Shown here piece by piece: positions 35,639 through 47,175 of a DNA stretch of 64,000 nucleotides. The notes beneath the pieces were generated by a model, which worked only from the letters and a program-made list of their open reading frames with translations, was not told the origin of the DNA and searched no databases. A program made the translations under genes and the position numbers. The stretch's first letter is position 1, and each line of letters begins with the position of its first letter. The DNA comes from Notamacropus eugenii (taxonomy: Eukaryota; Chordata; Mammalia; Diprotodontia; Macropodidae), in contig NC_092872.1 in assembly GCF_028372415.1 (NCBI RefSeq), positions 279,561,206 to 279,625,205 of the forward strand, read 5' to 3'.

Positions 35639-35639
35639 T

Positions 35640-36500
35640 ACTCTTCTGTTTTTGTTGAGTTTTCAATTTTATATTTGCTTTTCTGATACAACATGGTACA
35701 AAAATTTAAATTTTTCTCAATTAATAAGAATTTATTTTTCCCCTACTAGCATACCCTTTGGGGGGAAAAAAACCAAAATTCTTATTAGAAATGCACTTAG
35801 TAAAGTAAAACAAATTTGAACATTCCATATAAAAATATGTATCTCATTCTGCACACTGAGTCTGTGATCTCCGTATTAGGAGGTAGGCAGTCTGCATCAT
35901 CATTAGCCTCTGGAACGGTGGTTGGTCATTGTATTGATCAGAATTCCTGTGTCTTTCCAAGTTGTTTTTCTTTAAAGGTTGTTGTTATTATATAAATTCT
36001 CCTGATTTTGCTCACTTCATTCTAGGTAGGAATCTTCTCAGGTTTCTCTAATACCAATCCTTTTATTATTTCTTATGGTGCAATAATATTCTATTTACAT
36101 CCACATATAACTTAATTTGTTCAACCATTCCCCAATTCTTTGCTGCTCAAGAGAGGTGCTGTACATATTTTTATCCATGTATTTTGTCCATGTTGCTTTC
36201 TTTTGGTTCTAGGTTCAGTAACGGTGCTGCTGGTATGAAGTAACTTTTTGAGCACAGTTCCAATTTGTTTTCTAGAATGGCTAGCCCAGTTCACAGCTGC
36301 ACTAGACTTGCATTAGGAGGTCTGTTTTTCCGCAGCCCACCCAATATTTGGAATTTTCCTTTTTTGTCAACTTTGCCAGTTTGATGGAGGTGAGATGGAG
36401 CCTCAGAATTGCTTTACTTTGTATTTCTCTGTTAGTGATTTGAAGCATATTTCATGTGGTTATTGACTTTTTGGAATTCTTCTTTTGAAAATTGCCCAGT
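35640..36500 (-). mobile_element. L1 3' portion, antisense (ORF2 C-terminus and 3' UTR)
   Basis: The minus strand reads the marsupial L1 ORF2 end in order: ...aaatatgcttcaaatcac (36450 region), gaggctccatctcacctcc, gcaaagaattggggaatgg (36135), aatgaagtgagcaaaatcag (36015), then UTR gacacaggaattctgatcaa (35940). A further antisense L1 block follows at 36886-36925. Confidence 0.85.
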
Positions 36501-36885
36501 TGATGATAATCAATTATGAGTGACTTAGCTATTCTCAACAATACAAGGATCCAAGACAATTCTGAAGGACTTAAGGTGAAAAACGGTATACATCTCCAGA
36601 GAAAGAACTTTTGGAGTCTGAAAACTGATCAAAAATATTTTTAAAAAATTTTGTTCTTTTGTTTATTTTTCTTTTGGTCTGCATTTTCTTTCGCAAAACA
36701 GCTAATATGGAAATGTTTTATATGACTGCACATGTATATTCTATATAAAGTTGCCTGCCTTCTCAAGGAGGGGGAAAAGAAAGAAGGGAGGGAGAAAATT
36801 TGAAACTCAAAATTAAAAAAATAATGTTAACAGTTCTTGTTTACATGTAATTGAGAAAAAATGAAATAAAAATTAAATGTAAAAA
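36501..36885 (+). mobile_element. L1 3' end inserted into the antisense L1
   Basis: gagtgacttagctattctca, agacaattctgaaggactta, catctccagagaaagaact, ending in an A-rich tail near 36885. It separates two antisense L1 blocks. Confidence 0.85.
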
Positions 36886-36925
36886 ACCCTTTGATCATTT
36901 ATCAATTGGGGAACAGTCCTGGAAA
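36886..36925 (-). mobile_element. Antisense L1 block resuming
   Basis: ccctttgatcatttatcaat, then tggggaacag, is the next part of the L1 interrupted at 36500. Confidence 0.7.
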
Positions 36926-36979
36926 CTTTTAAGATGCACATTAACACACATGTGCCATTGCCTATGTGCTTAAACACAT

Positions 36980-37115
36980 TTGGTGACCCAGTAGAATATA
37001 AGCCTCTTGAGAGCAGGTATTTTTTTTCTCTTTGTATCACCAAAGCTTAGCACACTGTATTGCACATACTCACTTAGTGAATGCTTGTTGAGTTGAACTG
37101 AAAGGAATTGTCAAA
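36980..37115 (+). mobile_element. L2 3' end
   Basis: atataagcctcttgagagca, ending gcttgttgagttgaactg. Confidence 0.8.
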
Positions 37116-37396
37116 ATCAGTCCCTAACTGAGTAGGTAAAAGTGGGAACCAGTGAAACTCAGGTGTTTACTTACTTGGCAGGATCTAACAAATGGAAAGA
37201 GAATGATCTCAATAAAAAGATCATTGGGAGAACTGGGTGGTCATTGTGATTTCACAGTGGATGAAGGTGATCGTTTATCCTGAATGAAAATGCAGCTTTA
37301 GCTAAATCTTACCTGATTCCCCCTAACTGTATATAATTTATCTCTCCTCAGAATATGGTGTAGACACTGATTTGTTTAGAGGCAACCATTTCCACT

Positions 37397-37625
37397 GCAA
37401 ATAAAGGTTTGTAAAGTGCTTTGAGTATTAACTCTTTTGACTCTCACAACAACCTTGGAAGGTTGGTCCTATTATTATTCCCATTTTATAGATGAAGAAA
37501 TAGGCTGAGGGAGGTTAAGTAACTTTACCAGGGTCACACAGCTGTAAGAAACAGAAGCAAAATTTGAACTAAGGTCTTCCTGACTTCAAGTCTGGTGCCC
37601 TGTCCACTGTGCTACCTATCACTCC
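37397..37625 (-). repeat. CORE-SINE, complete
   Basis: ggtttgtaaagtgctttgag, gggtcacacagctgtaagaa, ending ccactgtgctacctatcact. Confidence 0.9.
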
Positions 37626-37639
37626 TTTTTACATGTTTC

Positions 37640-37765
37640 ATCTCCTCACAAGTATATACCCCATTGGAGACCAGGGGCAATTTTTTTCTTTATCGTGTTG
37701 TATCTCCAGTTTTTCATACATAGGGAGTGACTCATAAGTTCTTGATGGATTGGATTGGATTCATA
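37640..37765 (+). mobile_element. L2 3' end fragment
   Basis: ccattggagaccaggggcaa, ending cttgatggattggattgg. Confidence 0.6.
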
Positions 37766-38540
37766 GTGGGAAGACCATAATGGAACTGTGAACCAATGGT
37801 TAGTGAGCCCAGTAGGCAGACTGGAAAACAGGAGCATGGCCAGGGCATTCATTCACTCACTATTTGTCCAGGTTTTATGAAAAGCAAGATGGCAGCTACT
37901 ACTGGATGCCCCAGTTTAGTGGGTACTCCATGAAGGAGAGCTGGAGGAGACCAAGGTTCTGAGTGACATTCTGGCAATACCAGAAACAACGTACCAGGGA
38001 AATCAAGTTTCATTCTGGTGGAGGGTCATAACTCAGCATATTTGTGCTCTGGAAATAAGCTTTGATAAAGTAGAATTATTTTCACTTTCAGTGGGCACAT
38101 TCCACTGGTAGACAAAGCAAGGAACGCTCAGGAGGAAGATGGTGTGGGTGGATGATGTTTTTCAAGGGTAGTCAGCACTTTGCAGACAGCGGGTGAGGAG
38201 CCTTGGTGATAGTGAGGACTGCTGCAATTTCATATCTCCTCCCCTGGTGAAGGGACCTTTACCGGTCAATTTCCAAGGGCCTTTTTACAAAAGGGCTATT
38301 CTCTTCCAACAACACTGAGGGTTAGAGAGTAGCCTTGTCCACAGCTGGTTCTAGGCAGAAATGATGCCCAGGGCACCGGCAGCCTAAAGAGGGGGGCAGC
38401 ACCAAGAAACACCATGTGGACTTCTTTGCTCAACTGAAGATCATCCCTCATTTTTTTTGGACTTTACAGATTACAACTTTCCTCAGCCTAGAAGAAAGTC
38501 AGGGTAAATAGTAGTGCCTCAATTATTCTGGGGGTGGGGG
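37766..38540. other. No recognisable feature
   Basis: Unique sequence. Confidence 0.45.
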
Positions 38541-38544
38541 CAAG

Positions 38545-38712
38545 TGCTATTATGGTTCTCATTTAATAGAAGAGTGAACTGTGATAAACAAGGTTAAATG
38601 ATTTTCCCAGGATCACACAGCTAGTAAGTATGTGAGTCAGCATTTGAATTCAGAAAGACAAGTCTTCCTGACTCCAGGTGTAGCACTCTATGGGCTGAAC
38701 CACCTAGCTGTT
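38545..38712 (-). repeat. CORE-SINE
   Basis: ggatcacacagctagtaagt, ending ctgaaccacctagctg. Confidence 0.88.
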
Positions 38713-38728
38713 TGATCTCTCCAACTAG

Positions 38729-38731
38729 ATC

Positions 38732-38795
<64 letters not shown>
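38729..38795. repeat. (CT)n microsatellite
   Basis: About 65 bp of nearly perfect CT repeats between a SINE and an L2. Confidence 0.95.
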
Positions 38796-38798
<3 letters not shown>

Positions 38799-38799
38799 G

Positions 38800-38928
38800 T
38801 TTGCATATTGTCTCCCCCACTAGACTGTGAACTCCTTAAGACTGTCTTTGCCTTTCTTTGTACCCCTAGCGTATAGACCACTGCCTGGCACACAGTAGGT
38901 ACTTAATAAATGTTTGTTCACTTGATTC
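38800..38928 (+). mobile_element. L2 3' end
   Basis: gtctcccccactagactgtg, ending aataaatgtttgttcactt. Confidence 0.9.
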
Positions 38929-38997
38929 CTTTTCTGGCCCCTCAATACTGCAAACATTTCATTAGGCTCCTTTGGAAATATGGGGGTGGTGTGGTAT

Positions 38998-39095
38998 ATA
39001 GTGGATAGATAGTGGGCCACAGAGCCAGGAAGCCATAGGTTTAAGATCTGTCTCTGACACAGTATCTTGGCTGTGTGACCATGGGTCACTTTCTA
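38998..39095 (+). repeat. MIR fragment
   Basis: aggtttaagatctgtctctg, then ggctgtgtgaccatgggtca. Confidence 0.65.
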
Positions 39096-39568
39096 CAATT
39101 ATATGATTGGGCATCCCAAGGCTGCCATTGCTTCTCCCAGAACATATACCAGTACAAGGAAAGAAACTGAACAATGTAAGTAACTGAAGCCAGAATCATT
39201 CTCTAGAGTCACAGAAGTGAAGATTGGCATTGTTTTGGATGTGGGAGTTAGTGTGGCAGGTTAGAGGACTGAATTTACAGATTCACAAAACAGAAAATCA
39301 TAGACTGTTAGAACTGGAAAACATGAACATTTTAGAAGCTTCTTGTCCGTCCCTCAGGCTCCCATTTTACAGAACAGAATTCAATCCTGTTTCCCTGAAG
39401 CTGTACAATCAATTCTCCTTCCTTTGTCCTTGTAGTTCCACAGGAAGACAGTGTAGTTAAGAGTCAGGGGACTTGGGTCCCAGGACTGTCCTTACGTGAC
39501 CAAGGGAGCCTCCTGTGACCTCTTGTCCCATTTCTAGAGTAGCGACAGACTCTCTGGAATAGCCCTCC
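39096..39568. other. No clear feature; possible MIR head at 39450-39490
   Basis: Only gagtcaggggacttgggtcc is MIR-like. Confidence 0.4.
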
Positions 39569-39569
39569 C

Positions 39570-39735
39570 TTAGGAGTCAGAAGATCTGGATTCAGCTTCA
39601 CTTTAGCCACTTAACATGTGTGACCTTGGGCAAGTCAGTTCCTCTCAGATCCTCAGTTTCCTCCCATATCAAATGAGGGGACTACAGTAGCCACAGACTC
39701 CAAGGTCCTTTTTAGCTCTAAATCTATGATTCTAA
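39570..39735 (+). repeat. CORE-SINE
   Basis: gtgaccttgggcaagtcagt, ending agctctaaatctatgattct. Confidence 0.85.
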
Positions 39736-39833
39736 GGCACTCATCTGTCCATCTGCTCTCCAGGATCAGGAAGGGGGAGCTCCCTCACTGTTTCAATACT
39801 AAAAATAATTGTACTTGTGAAACCAATAAATAA

Positions 39834-40262
39834 CAACCAGATAGCACTGTGGATAAATGTCAGACTTGCATCAGGAAGGCCTGAGTTCAAATGCTTCCTC
39901 AGACACTTACTAGCTGTGTGATTCTGGGCAACTCATTTAGCCTTTGCCGACCTCAGTTTCCTTATCTATAAAATGGGGATAATAATAAATAGTGCCTACC
40001 TCCCAGGCCTGTGAGAAATAAAAAATGAGATAAAATATGGGAAGGACTCTGAGAACCTTAAAGGTATCATACATGTAGACTATTATTGTTGCTATTATTA
40101 TCATTACTACTACCACCACCACCACCACTACTACCACCATCACCATTACTACTACCATCACCATTACTACTACTACCACCACCATTACTACCACCACCAC
40201 CACCACTACTACCACTATCACTACTACTACAACCACTACTACCACCCCTACTACTACTAGAG
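39834..40262 (+). repeat. CORE-SINE with expanded trinucleotide tail
   Basis: SINE 39834-40085. Its ATT tail passes into about 175 bp of ACC/ACT/ATC units. The tail produces false poly-Val and poly-Gly/Ser frames. Confidence 0.9.
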
Positions 40263-41105
40263 TGGACCCCACTCAAGTACCCCCTCAGGTGATGCTTTTT
40301 ATCCATGTCCTCTCACCTTCCTTCCCTTCCCCTGACATTCTGGGGAGAAAAAGTTCTCCTTTGCTCTCATGATGTGACAAGCTCATTTTCTTCATCAGCA
40401 ATATGTTTCTCTGATGCCATCCTTAATTTGACATCGCCTGTGAAACTCCCTATTGGTGCTGGACCTTGGGCACCCCCAGCCATCATGCGCCTCTTTCTCC
40501 TCTGCCCTTTGGGTGAGCCTTGACTTCTTCTCTTCACAGATGGTGGTATTCCATGACTCATAGGCATCCAGCACCATTGGGAGAATATTTGGGCTTGAAG
40601 GGAGGGATGGGCGTTTGTTTCAGGGAGAAACTTGGGGTCATTAAATGCACAGGGGGAAACAATGCAAACATTAATGATCCTTCTCCTGGCTTAGGGGTTG
40701 GACCTCACTCTTTGCATTTAACAAGGTGGTGGGTGGTTATGGGATGGGAAAGATGGCATTTTGTGGATGGTGTGATGACTCAATGGAGTATTGGGTTTTT
40801 TTTTGGCACAGGAAATTATCTGGCCTGGTTTTATAACTACTTTTTCTATTTTTTTAAAGCAACTTTCCCCTTCTAGAAATGCCAAAGTTGAAAAACGCCA
40901 CCCTCCTGCCATAACATATGTGTCACCCTCTTGGCCTACGCAAGACATGGAGATCACCAAGGTAATTAAGCCCTCTCTCCCTCATCTCATAAAGTTTGAT
41001 TCCAGCAAAGGCAGAGAGCATTGCTAACCAGGGCTGGTTGGGAAGCCCTTTACCACGTAATGTTTGTGTGACCATTAACCACTTGACCTTTCAGGGGTCC
41101 AGGAA
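40263..41105. other. No gene or clear repeat
   Basis: The 118 aa plus-strand frame here lacks support. Confidence 0.4.
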
Positions 41106-41114
41106 ATTCTAAAG

Positions 41115-41298
41115 CTAGAGATCCTAGCCTTTTTTTCCTTATGAGCTCCTCTGGTTGTTTGGGAAATCTGTAGATCCCTTCTCAGAATGTTTTTGAATGC
41201 ATAAAACACACAGGATTACAGAGGAAACCAGATATGTTAGAATACAGTTATTAAAATATCAAAAGAAAAATTTACAGACCCCAGGTTAAGAGCCCTGG
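41115..41298 (-). mobile_element. Small non-autonomous hAT-like element
   Basis: The termini are imperfect inverted repeats: ctagagatcctagcct at the left, and the complement of aggttaagagccctgg at the right. Possible 8 bp duplications are ttctaaag and ctctaaga. It is the same family as the copy at 42875, in opposite orientation. Confidence 0.6.
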
Positions 41299-41369
41299 CT
41301 CTAAGAAAATAAATTGCTGAGAAATTAGTAGAGGAAGTTTGCCCATCTGGGAGTCCCAAATGCCCAGGA

Positions 41370-41475
41370 ATCAGTAGGTCAACAAGCTTTGGCTGAGTGC
41401 TTACTGTGTTCCAGGTATTGTGTGAAGGGCAGAAATCATAGATACAGCAATAGCCATGATCCTCTCTTCCTTGGT
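41370..41475 (-). mobile_element. L2 3' end fragment
   Basis: gctgagtgcttactgtgttc, then gtattgtgtgaagggcag. Confidence 0.6.
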
Positions 41476-42130
41476 GAACAAAGCATCTCATTCAGACATA
41501 CGGTTGTGAGGGGTGATGGTGGGGGGGGGGGGGGTGAGCAACACGTGCAGTTCTGTAGCTGTCCAGTGGGTCCCGATTCTGATGTCATGGAACAGTGTGA
41601 TACCCCTATCTCTAAGGGCTGTTTTAGCTACCTGGCCAACCAATGATCCCTTGCCTCTGAGATTTCTTCCAGGGTTAAGGATTTGCATGCTCATTTTCAT
41701 ACCTAGACCTAGAGGGCTTGTACCCTAAGGACTCCGGAGGGTGGGAGTCCAGGCTCTGTTGCACCTCTTCAGTTTTAGGGAATGCTCCTGTGCTTAGTGA
41801 GAGGGAGTCAGTTACAAGGCAAAAGAGGAGGATGGAAAGGGATGAGAGGCTGTGCGGATGATGTCATTGTAAGTGGGACCCAATTTCCTTTCTCTCTTTT
41901 GGCAGATCATTATCATTTACACAAAACAGGTGTTGAGGCTCTTTCAGGATATTCAGTTATCACAAGGACATCTTGGTGGGTCCCTGGCTAAAGAGGCAGG
42001 CTTAGCACTGACTTTTATTCCACCCCCTCCCTGTCTCCAGTATTGCTGGGAATGAACAAACACCCCAAGCCACCTACACACATGTGATGATCCAGCCAAG
42101 TGTCAATAAACAATGCTCCATCTCTAATCT
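41476..42130. other. No gene; poly-G run at 41519-41534
   Basis: Otherwise unique. Confidence 0.45.
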
Positions 42131-42134
42131 CCAC

Positions 42135-42415
42135 ACCTTTGCCCAGGGTGTCCCCCATGCCCAAAATACACTTACTTCCTCTTTACCTCCCCTTGTGGGA
42201 GCCCTCATTCTCTGGGCTCAGTCAGTCCTCCATCAGGCCTTTCCTAACCCCAGCAGCTGCAGCGTCTGATGAGACCCCTCCCGCTTCGTTTCCTCTCAAT
42301 AGAAGGTAAGGTACTTGAGGTCAGGGATTGTTTGCTTTTATCTTTAAGCTCACAACCCCTAGCCTAGGGATTGGCATACACTAGGTGCTTAATGAATGCT
42401 TTCTGAATTGCACTT
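42135..42415 (+). mobile_element. L2 3' end
   Basis: ggtgtcccccatgcccaaaa, ggtacttgaggtcagggat, ending aatgaatgctttctgaatt. Confidence 0.85.
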
Positions 42416-42454
42416 AATCAGATGACCAACTGGCCAAATTCTCTCCCTGTCTAA

Positions 42455-43275
42455 ATCAATCTATCAACAAGCATTTATGAAGCAACAATTGTGTGCCACG
42501 CACTGTGGACATAAACGCAGAGAATGAAACAATTTCTGCTCACAAAGAGCTTCTCTTATGATGAAGACAAGAAGTACATTTAAAAATAGACACAGAATGA
42601 AGTCAAGTATGCATATAGACATACAGAGCATTTGAATACAGGACAGTTTAGCTGGGTGATCAGGGAAGGCTTCATACAGAAGGATGATGCCTGAGCCGTA
42701 CCTTAAAGGAAGAGAGGGATTCTCTGAGGCAGGAGGGAAGGAGGGAGAGTGTTTCCGGTATGGGGGATGCTGGTGTAGAGACATAGACACATTGTGGATC
42801 AGGAGCAGAGAGAAGGCCAGTCTGACCTTACACGCTGCTGGTGTCTTTGTCGCCACGGAGCAGGGGAGATAAGGACAGTGGTTCTCAACAAAGACTCTGT
42901 GGGTGTGTTTTAGGGGGCTGAGAACCTGGATGGGAACAACTGCATCTTTATTTCAATGTAATTGGTCTCCTTTGATCATCCTCTGACCTTTATTTTAGTC
43001 ATGTAAAAACATTATTTCAAGAACAGGTCCACCAGCTTTGCGACACTGCTGACATGGTTCATGATGGGGAAAGAGAATGAGTTCAGTTTTGGACATGTTG
43101 AGATGAAGATGTCTCTGGGACATGCATTTTGAAATGTTCAATAGATAACTGTTGATCTGGGAGTAAAGCATGACTGGGGATGGATGCCAATTATGACAAC
43201 TGATGAGTTTACCAAGTGAAAGGGGAGACAGAGAAGAGGTCCAGGACAGGACCTTGGAGAGCACCAACACGGTTA
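42455..43275 (-). mobile_element. L2 3' half with a hAT-like insertion
   Basis: Tail at 42455 (caacaagcatttatgaagca), UTR to 42870, then RT C-terminal coding at 43065-43200 reading SQRHLHLNMSKTELILF on the minus strand (L2 consensus has RHLKLNMSKTEL). 42875-43060 is foreign. Confidence 0.85.
42875..43060 (+). mobile_element. Small non-autonomous hAT-like element, degraded
   Basis: gtggttctcaacaaagactc, then caatgtaattggtctccttt and gtaaaaacattatttcaaga. Reverse complement of the same family as 41115-41298. Confidence 0.6.
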
Positions 43276-43293
43276 ACCATAAATATTGCTTTG

Positions 43294-43541
43294 GGGCAGC
43301 TAGGTGGTGCAGTGGGCAGACCCCAGGACCTGAAATTAGGAAGTCCTGAATTCAAATCCTATCTCAGACACTTACCATCTGGGTAACTGACCCTGGGAAA
43401 ATTACTTAACTTCTGTTTACCTCAGTTTCCCCATCTGTAAAACAGTGCTAATAACCTTGCCTTTTAGGGATGTTATACGGGTCAAATGAAATAATATTTG
43501 TAAAGTTTTCTGCAAAAGTTTAAAGTGTTACATGTTATTAT
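43294..43541 (+). repeat. CORE-SINE, complete
   Basis: ggggcagctaggtggtgcag through aatatttgtaaagttttctg to a tgttattatt tail. Confidence 0.93.
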
Positions 43542-43740
43542 TGTTCAGTCATGTCTGACCCTTTGTGACCCTGTCTGGGGTTTCCTTGGCAAAGATACTG
43601 GAGTGGTTTGCTATTTCCTTCTCCAGCTCATTTTATAGATGAGAAACTGAGGCAAACAGGGTCAAGTGCCTTGCCCAGGGTCACACAGTTAGTTAGTGAT
43701 TCCAGACCCTGTGCTCTGGCCTCTGTGGTACCACCACCCA
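43542..43740 (-). repeat. MAR1/WSINE-type SINE inserted at the tail of the SINE before it
   Basis: gttcagtcatgtctgaccct, then tggagtggtttgctatttcc, then the antisense core. Confidence 0.9.
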
Positions 43741-43949
43741 CTGCTTGTCTTGCACAGCTTCTTCTCCCTTTTGGGGTAGAAATGAACCCAAAGAATGACT
43801 ATAATTCACTGTTACTGAGGGCTGGGAAATCCTCAAATTATGAAACAACTTGAAAAGAGTCATCAAAACCGTTTATTTTTGGATGTGTTCTTATAAATCA
43901 CAATGCAATAAATTATCCCAGTGTTTGCCAAACAAGAAACAGTGGTGTA

Positions 43950-44055
43950 GACAGGGTGGAGCAGATAGGGTGGTAGACTTGGCCTCTAGACCACCAGGAT
44001 TTAAGTTCCACTTCTGGTGCTGGGTGACCCTGGGCCTATAACCTGTCTATGCCTT
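43950..44055 (+). repeat. MIR fragment
   Basis: atttaagttccacttctggt, then ggtgaccctgggcctataac. Confidence 0.6.
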
Positions 44056-45070
44056 CCCTAAGACATATCAATCAAAGACAACATCTGTTAAGATCTACTA
44101 ATTATGGTGGGGAAGGGGGTTCCCATATCCGGAGTTTTCCCATATTGATGAAATCACAGATCCCTCATTCACTAAATATGTAACAACATGCTTAAGTCTT
44201 CCTGTTTTTATCATTCCATCCTGTTAAATATATTAAATTTCCATTTTTTCAGCATGTGGGAAAAGCTATTTTTATCAAGATTTTTACCATGATTATTTTA
44301 CATGGGTTAGTTGTTAAAATAACTCATCCAAGGTCCTCCAGGATCCAAGAGACCTCACTGCAGACAAGGGTTCTAGAAAGTGCACAGTCATGGGGTCCGG
44401 TAGAATTATACTATCTTATTTATTCATTTAACAAATATCAACAGATCTCTTCTTCTTTTGGGAATGATGAGAGCAGGCATTTAATTAATGTTCTTTGCAT
44501 CCTGTGCCCTGATAACGTTTTTTCAGGTCATCAACAGGTACCTTGTTTCCTGGACTGAAGATCAATCTTTCTCCCCAGAATGAATGAATGGAAGTCATTT
44601 GTTAAGTACATATTATGTGCCAAGCATTGTGGCCATACAAGCAAAAGCAGAAAAGCTCCTGAAGGAATTTGCATTGACAGCACACAAAGGGAAGCAGCTC
44701 ACAGAAGCTGGTTTTGAGTGATGTCAAAGGGATAGGGAATGGAGTTATAGGGGAATCGATAGACATGCCCTCTATGGAAGCAAAGGAAACATTGGCTGAT
44801 TTATGGTTCTAGGAGGGTGAATGGTTTGATGGGTTGTGGAGCCTGGTCTTGTTAGATAAAGTGGGTTATGTGGGGTTTGTATTTCCTCCCCTGACCAATC
44901 AGGCAGGATAGCTGAACCTTAGGGCAAGAGTCCTAAAGCTGAATGGACTGAGCCCCCCAAGCACGGTTTCTGGCCCTCTGGGGTGGTAGGCATCCAGTCC
45001 CCCATGGCATATCCAGCCACAGATTACTGACAATTGAACATGGACTTCCCTCTGGAGAAGATAATTACCT
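44056..45070. other. No gene; L2 tail (-) at 44590-44665
   Basis: gttaagtacatattatgtgc is L2. The rest is unassigned. Confidence 0.45.
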
Positions 45071-45074
45071 TCAA

Positions 45075-45370
45075 GGCAAAGATGCTTCTGTCTTGGTATT
45101 ACCAGCACTTAGCACAGAGTGAGAATTTTGTTGTTGTTCAGTCATTTCAGTTGTGTCTGACTGTTTGTGATCACATTTGGGGTTTTCTTGGCAAAGATAT
45201 TGAAGTGGTTTGTCAATTCCTTTTCAGATAAGGAAACTGAGGCTGAAGTTACTTGTCTAGGGTCACACAGCTAGTAAGTATCTGAGGCTGGATTTGAGCT
45301 CAAGAAAATGGGGCTTACAAACTGTCTGGCTCAAACTCTGGCCCAGCTCTCTGTCCACCATACTACCTAG
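45075..45370 (-). repeat. MAR1/WSINE-type SINE (45128-45370), next to an L2 tail (+)
   Basis: tgttgttcagtcatttcagt, gatattgaagtggtttgtca, gggtcacacagctagtaagt, ending ccaccatactacctagc. Confidence 0.88.
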
Positions 45371-46089
45371 CATATGCACTGAAATTTGAAAATTGTGTTA
45401 AATTCATTAAATGTGTGTCAAATTCATTATACACATCTTATGTAACCATTCATTGTACAGCATTGATGGGAGCCATCTTTCAGGCAACAATCTTGTCAAA
45501 AAGGAGATATAAAAATACACAAAACCAGAGATTTTCCTTGAATTTTTTTTCATTTTATAGTCAGGTTTAATGAGTTCCCTGACTATAATTCTGTTAGATT
45601 TGAAAAGCTAAAATAAAATGCAGGGTGTTTGTAGGTTTTCTCAAAGGCCAAAGACAAAAACTGGTGGCATTTTGAGCTAAACTAAAACTGAATCTCAGAA
45701 CCACAACTAGCAAAGTCCTCAGTGCCCCCACCCCAGACAGGCTTGAGAAGTGATAACCTATCATAATGGCCAAGAAAAGCCGCTCTTACAACCTGTGTCC
45801 AAGAGGGCACAGACTTGGGGGCTCAGGAGCTTCTAAACCTGAATGTTGTAAGGAGACAGCCAGGCCTGCAAGGAATTTCTGCTAAAGAAATCCTTCTCCT
45901 TAGAGATGACTCCAGGGCTCTGCCCCCTTGGTTGCCATCTTGTCATCCACAAGGCACCATCTTGGTCAATGAGAGATGCCATGAAATACAAAAGATGGGA
46001 GGAGTCTCCTTCCAACACAGGTAGCTGTCTGTGTCTGACAAAATCCTTATACCATTTTCTATTCAATATGGTAAATGGTGAGAAATGAA
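45371..46089. other. No recognisable feature immediately 3' of RNLS
   Basis: No further RNLS coding sequence and no clear repeat. Confidence 0.45.
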
Positions 46090-46222
46090 TGACAATTTTC
46101 TTGGAATTTTATTCAATAAAAAAGAAAAATATTCTAAAGAAAAAAGAGTAGGCTCAGATCCTTTGGGGAAAATCACTTCCCAGTGAGAGGTGATGAGAGA
46201 GAAAGTCAGAGAGATGTGGGCT
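46090..46222 (-). other. RNLS: RNLS 3' UTR (probable short form)
   Basis: From the TAG at 46223 the minus strand runs about 110 bases, through a T-rich stretch, to an AATAAA at 46113-46108. Cleavage would fall near 46090. This makes a short 3' UTR of about 130 nt. A longer form using a more distal signal cannot be excluded. Confidence 0.6.
46108..46113 (-). terminator. RNLS: Polyadenylation signal AATAAA of RNLS
   Basis: The plus strand reads tttatt (AATAAA on the minus strand), in the context ttgaataaaattcc, about 110 nt past the renalase stop. It is the first canonical signal downstream. Confidence 0.6.
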
Positions 46223-46459
<237 letters not shown>

Positions 46460-46484
46460 TCACTTCTAATTCCACATTTTGATG

Positions 46485-46965
46485 TGACCAGCATTTATTA
46501 AGCACCTACTATGTGCCAGGTGCTAGGGATATAAAGCTGAAAAACAAACCCACAAAAGATTCTCACAACATAAGGCAAGTTCATTCATTCATTCACTCAT
46601 TGCCTTTTATTTATGCTTAGATTTGCCCCATCCTTAAACATCCTTTAATTGATCCTGCCATCGACCATATCTCACTGTCTCAGTCAATAAAAGCATACAA
46701 TGGGGGAGTTATCATGCAAACAACCCTCAATGGGGAACTACCACAGTTTATTCAGTTGGGGGTGACATGATTAGATTTGCATTTTAGCATAGGCTAGAGT
46801 GGGGAGAGACTTGAGACAGACAGACCCAACAGTAACTATGGCAACGATGCAAGCATGAGGTGATGGGGGTCTGCACCAGGGTAGGGGCTATGTCAGAGGA
46901 GAGATGCTGTACAGGTGGAATCAACAGGTCTTGGCACCATATTGGATATCAGAGTGTGAGGAGAT
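46485..46965 (-). mobile_element. L2 fragments in the last RNLS intron
   Basis: 46485-46565 is the tail (catttattaagcacctacta). 46750-46965 is internal (gggtgacatgattagatttg; aatcaacaggtcttggca). Confidence 0.8.
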
Positions 46966-47175
46966 GAAGCTGGCCCTAGGCCTCAGCTCCTCCTCTGTAA
47001 TAGGAAGGGGCTGGACTAAACAGTCTCCAGTCCTGAATCTACAATCCTATGATCTGAACCCAGCTCTCAAGAAAGGCACTGTGGTGCAGGGGAGGAAGTA
47101 CTGGCTTTAGGATCAGACTGTTTGGGTTCAGCTTCTGACTCTGATGGGGATGTACCTGCTGGACAGGCTGGGAGA
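46966..47175 (+). repeat. Two CORE-SINE pieces
   Basis: Tail piece ending caatcctatgat at 47052, then a head piece at 47060-47170 (ggcactgtggtgcagggga). Confidence 0.65.

Noticed and set aside
39937-40306. Poly-Val and Gly/Ser-rich frames
   Set aside because: Translations of a trinucleotide microsatellite at a SINE tail.
42995-43270. Minus-strand frame with a recognisable NMSKTEL motif
   Set aside because: Not a host gene. This is the L2 reverse-transcriptase C-terminal region.
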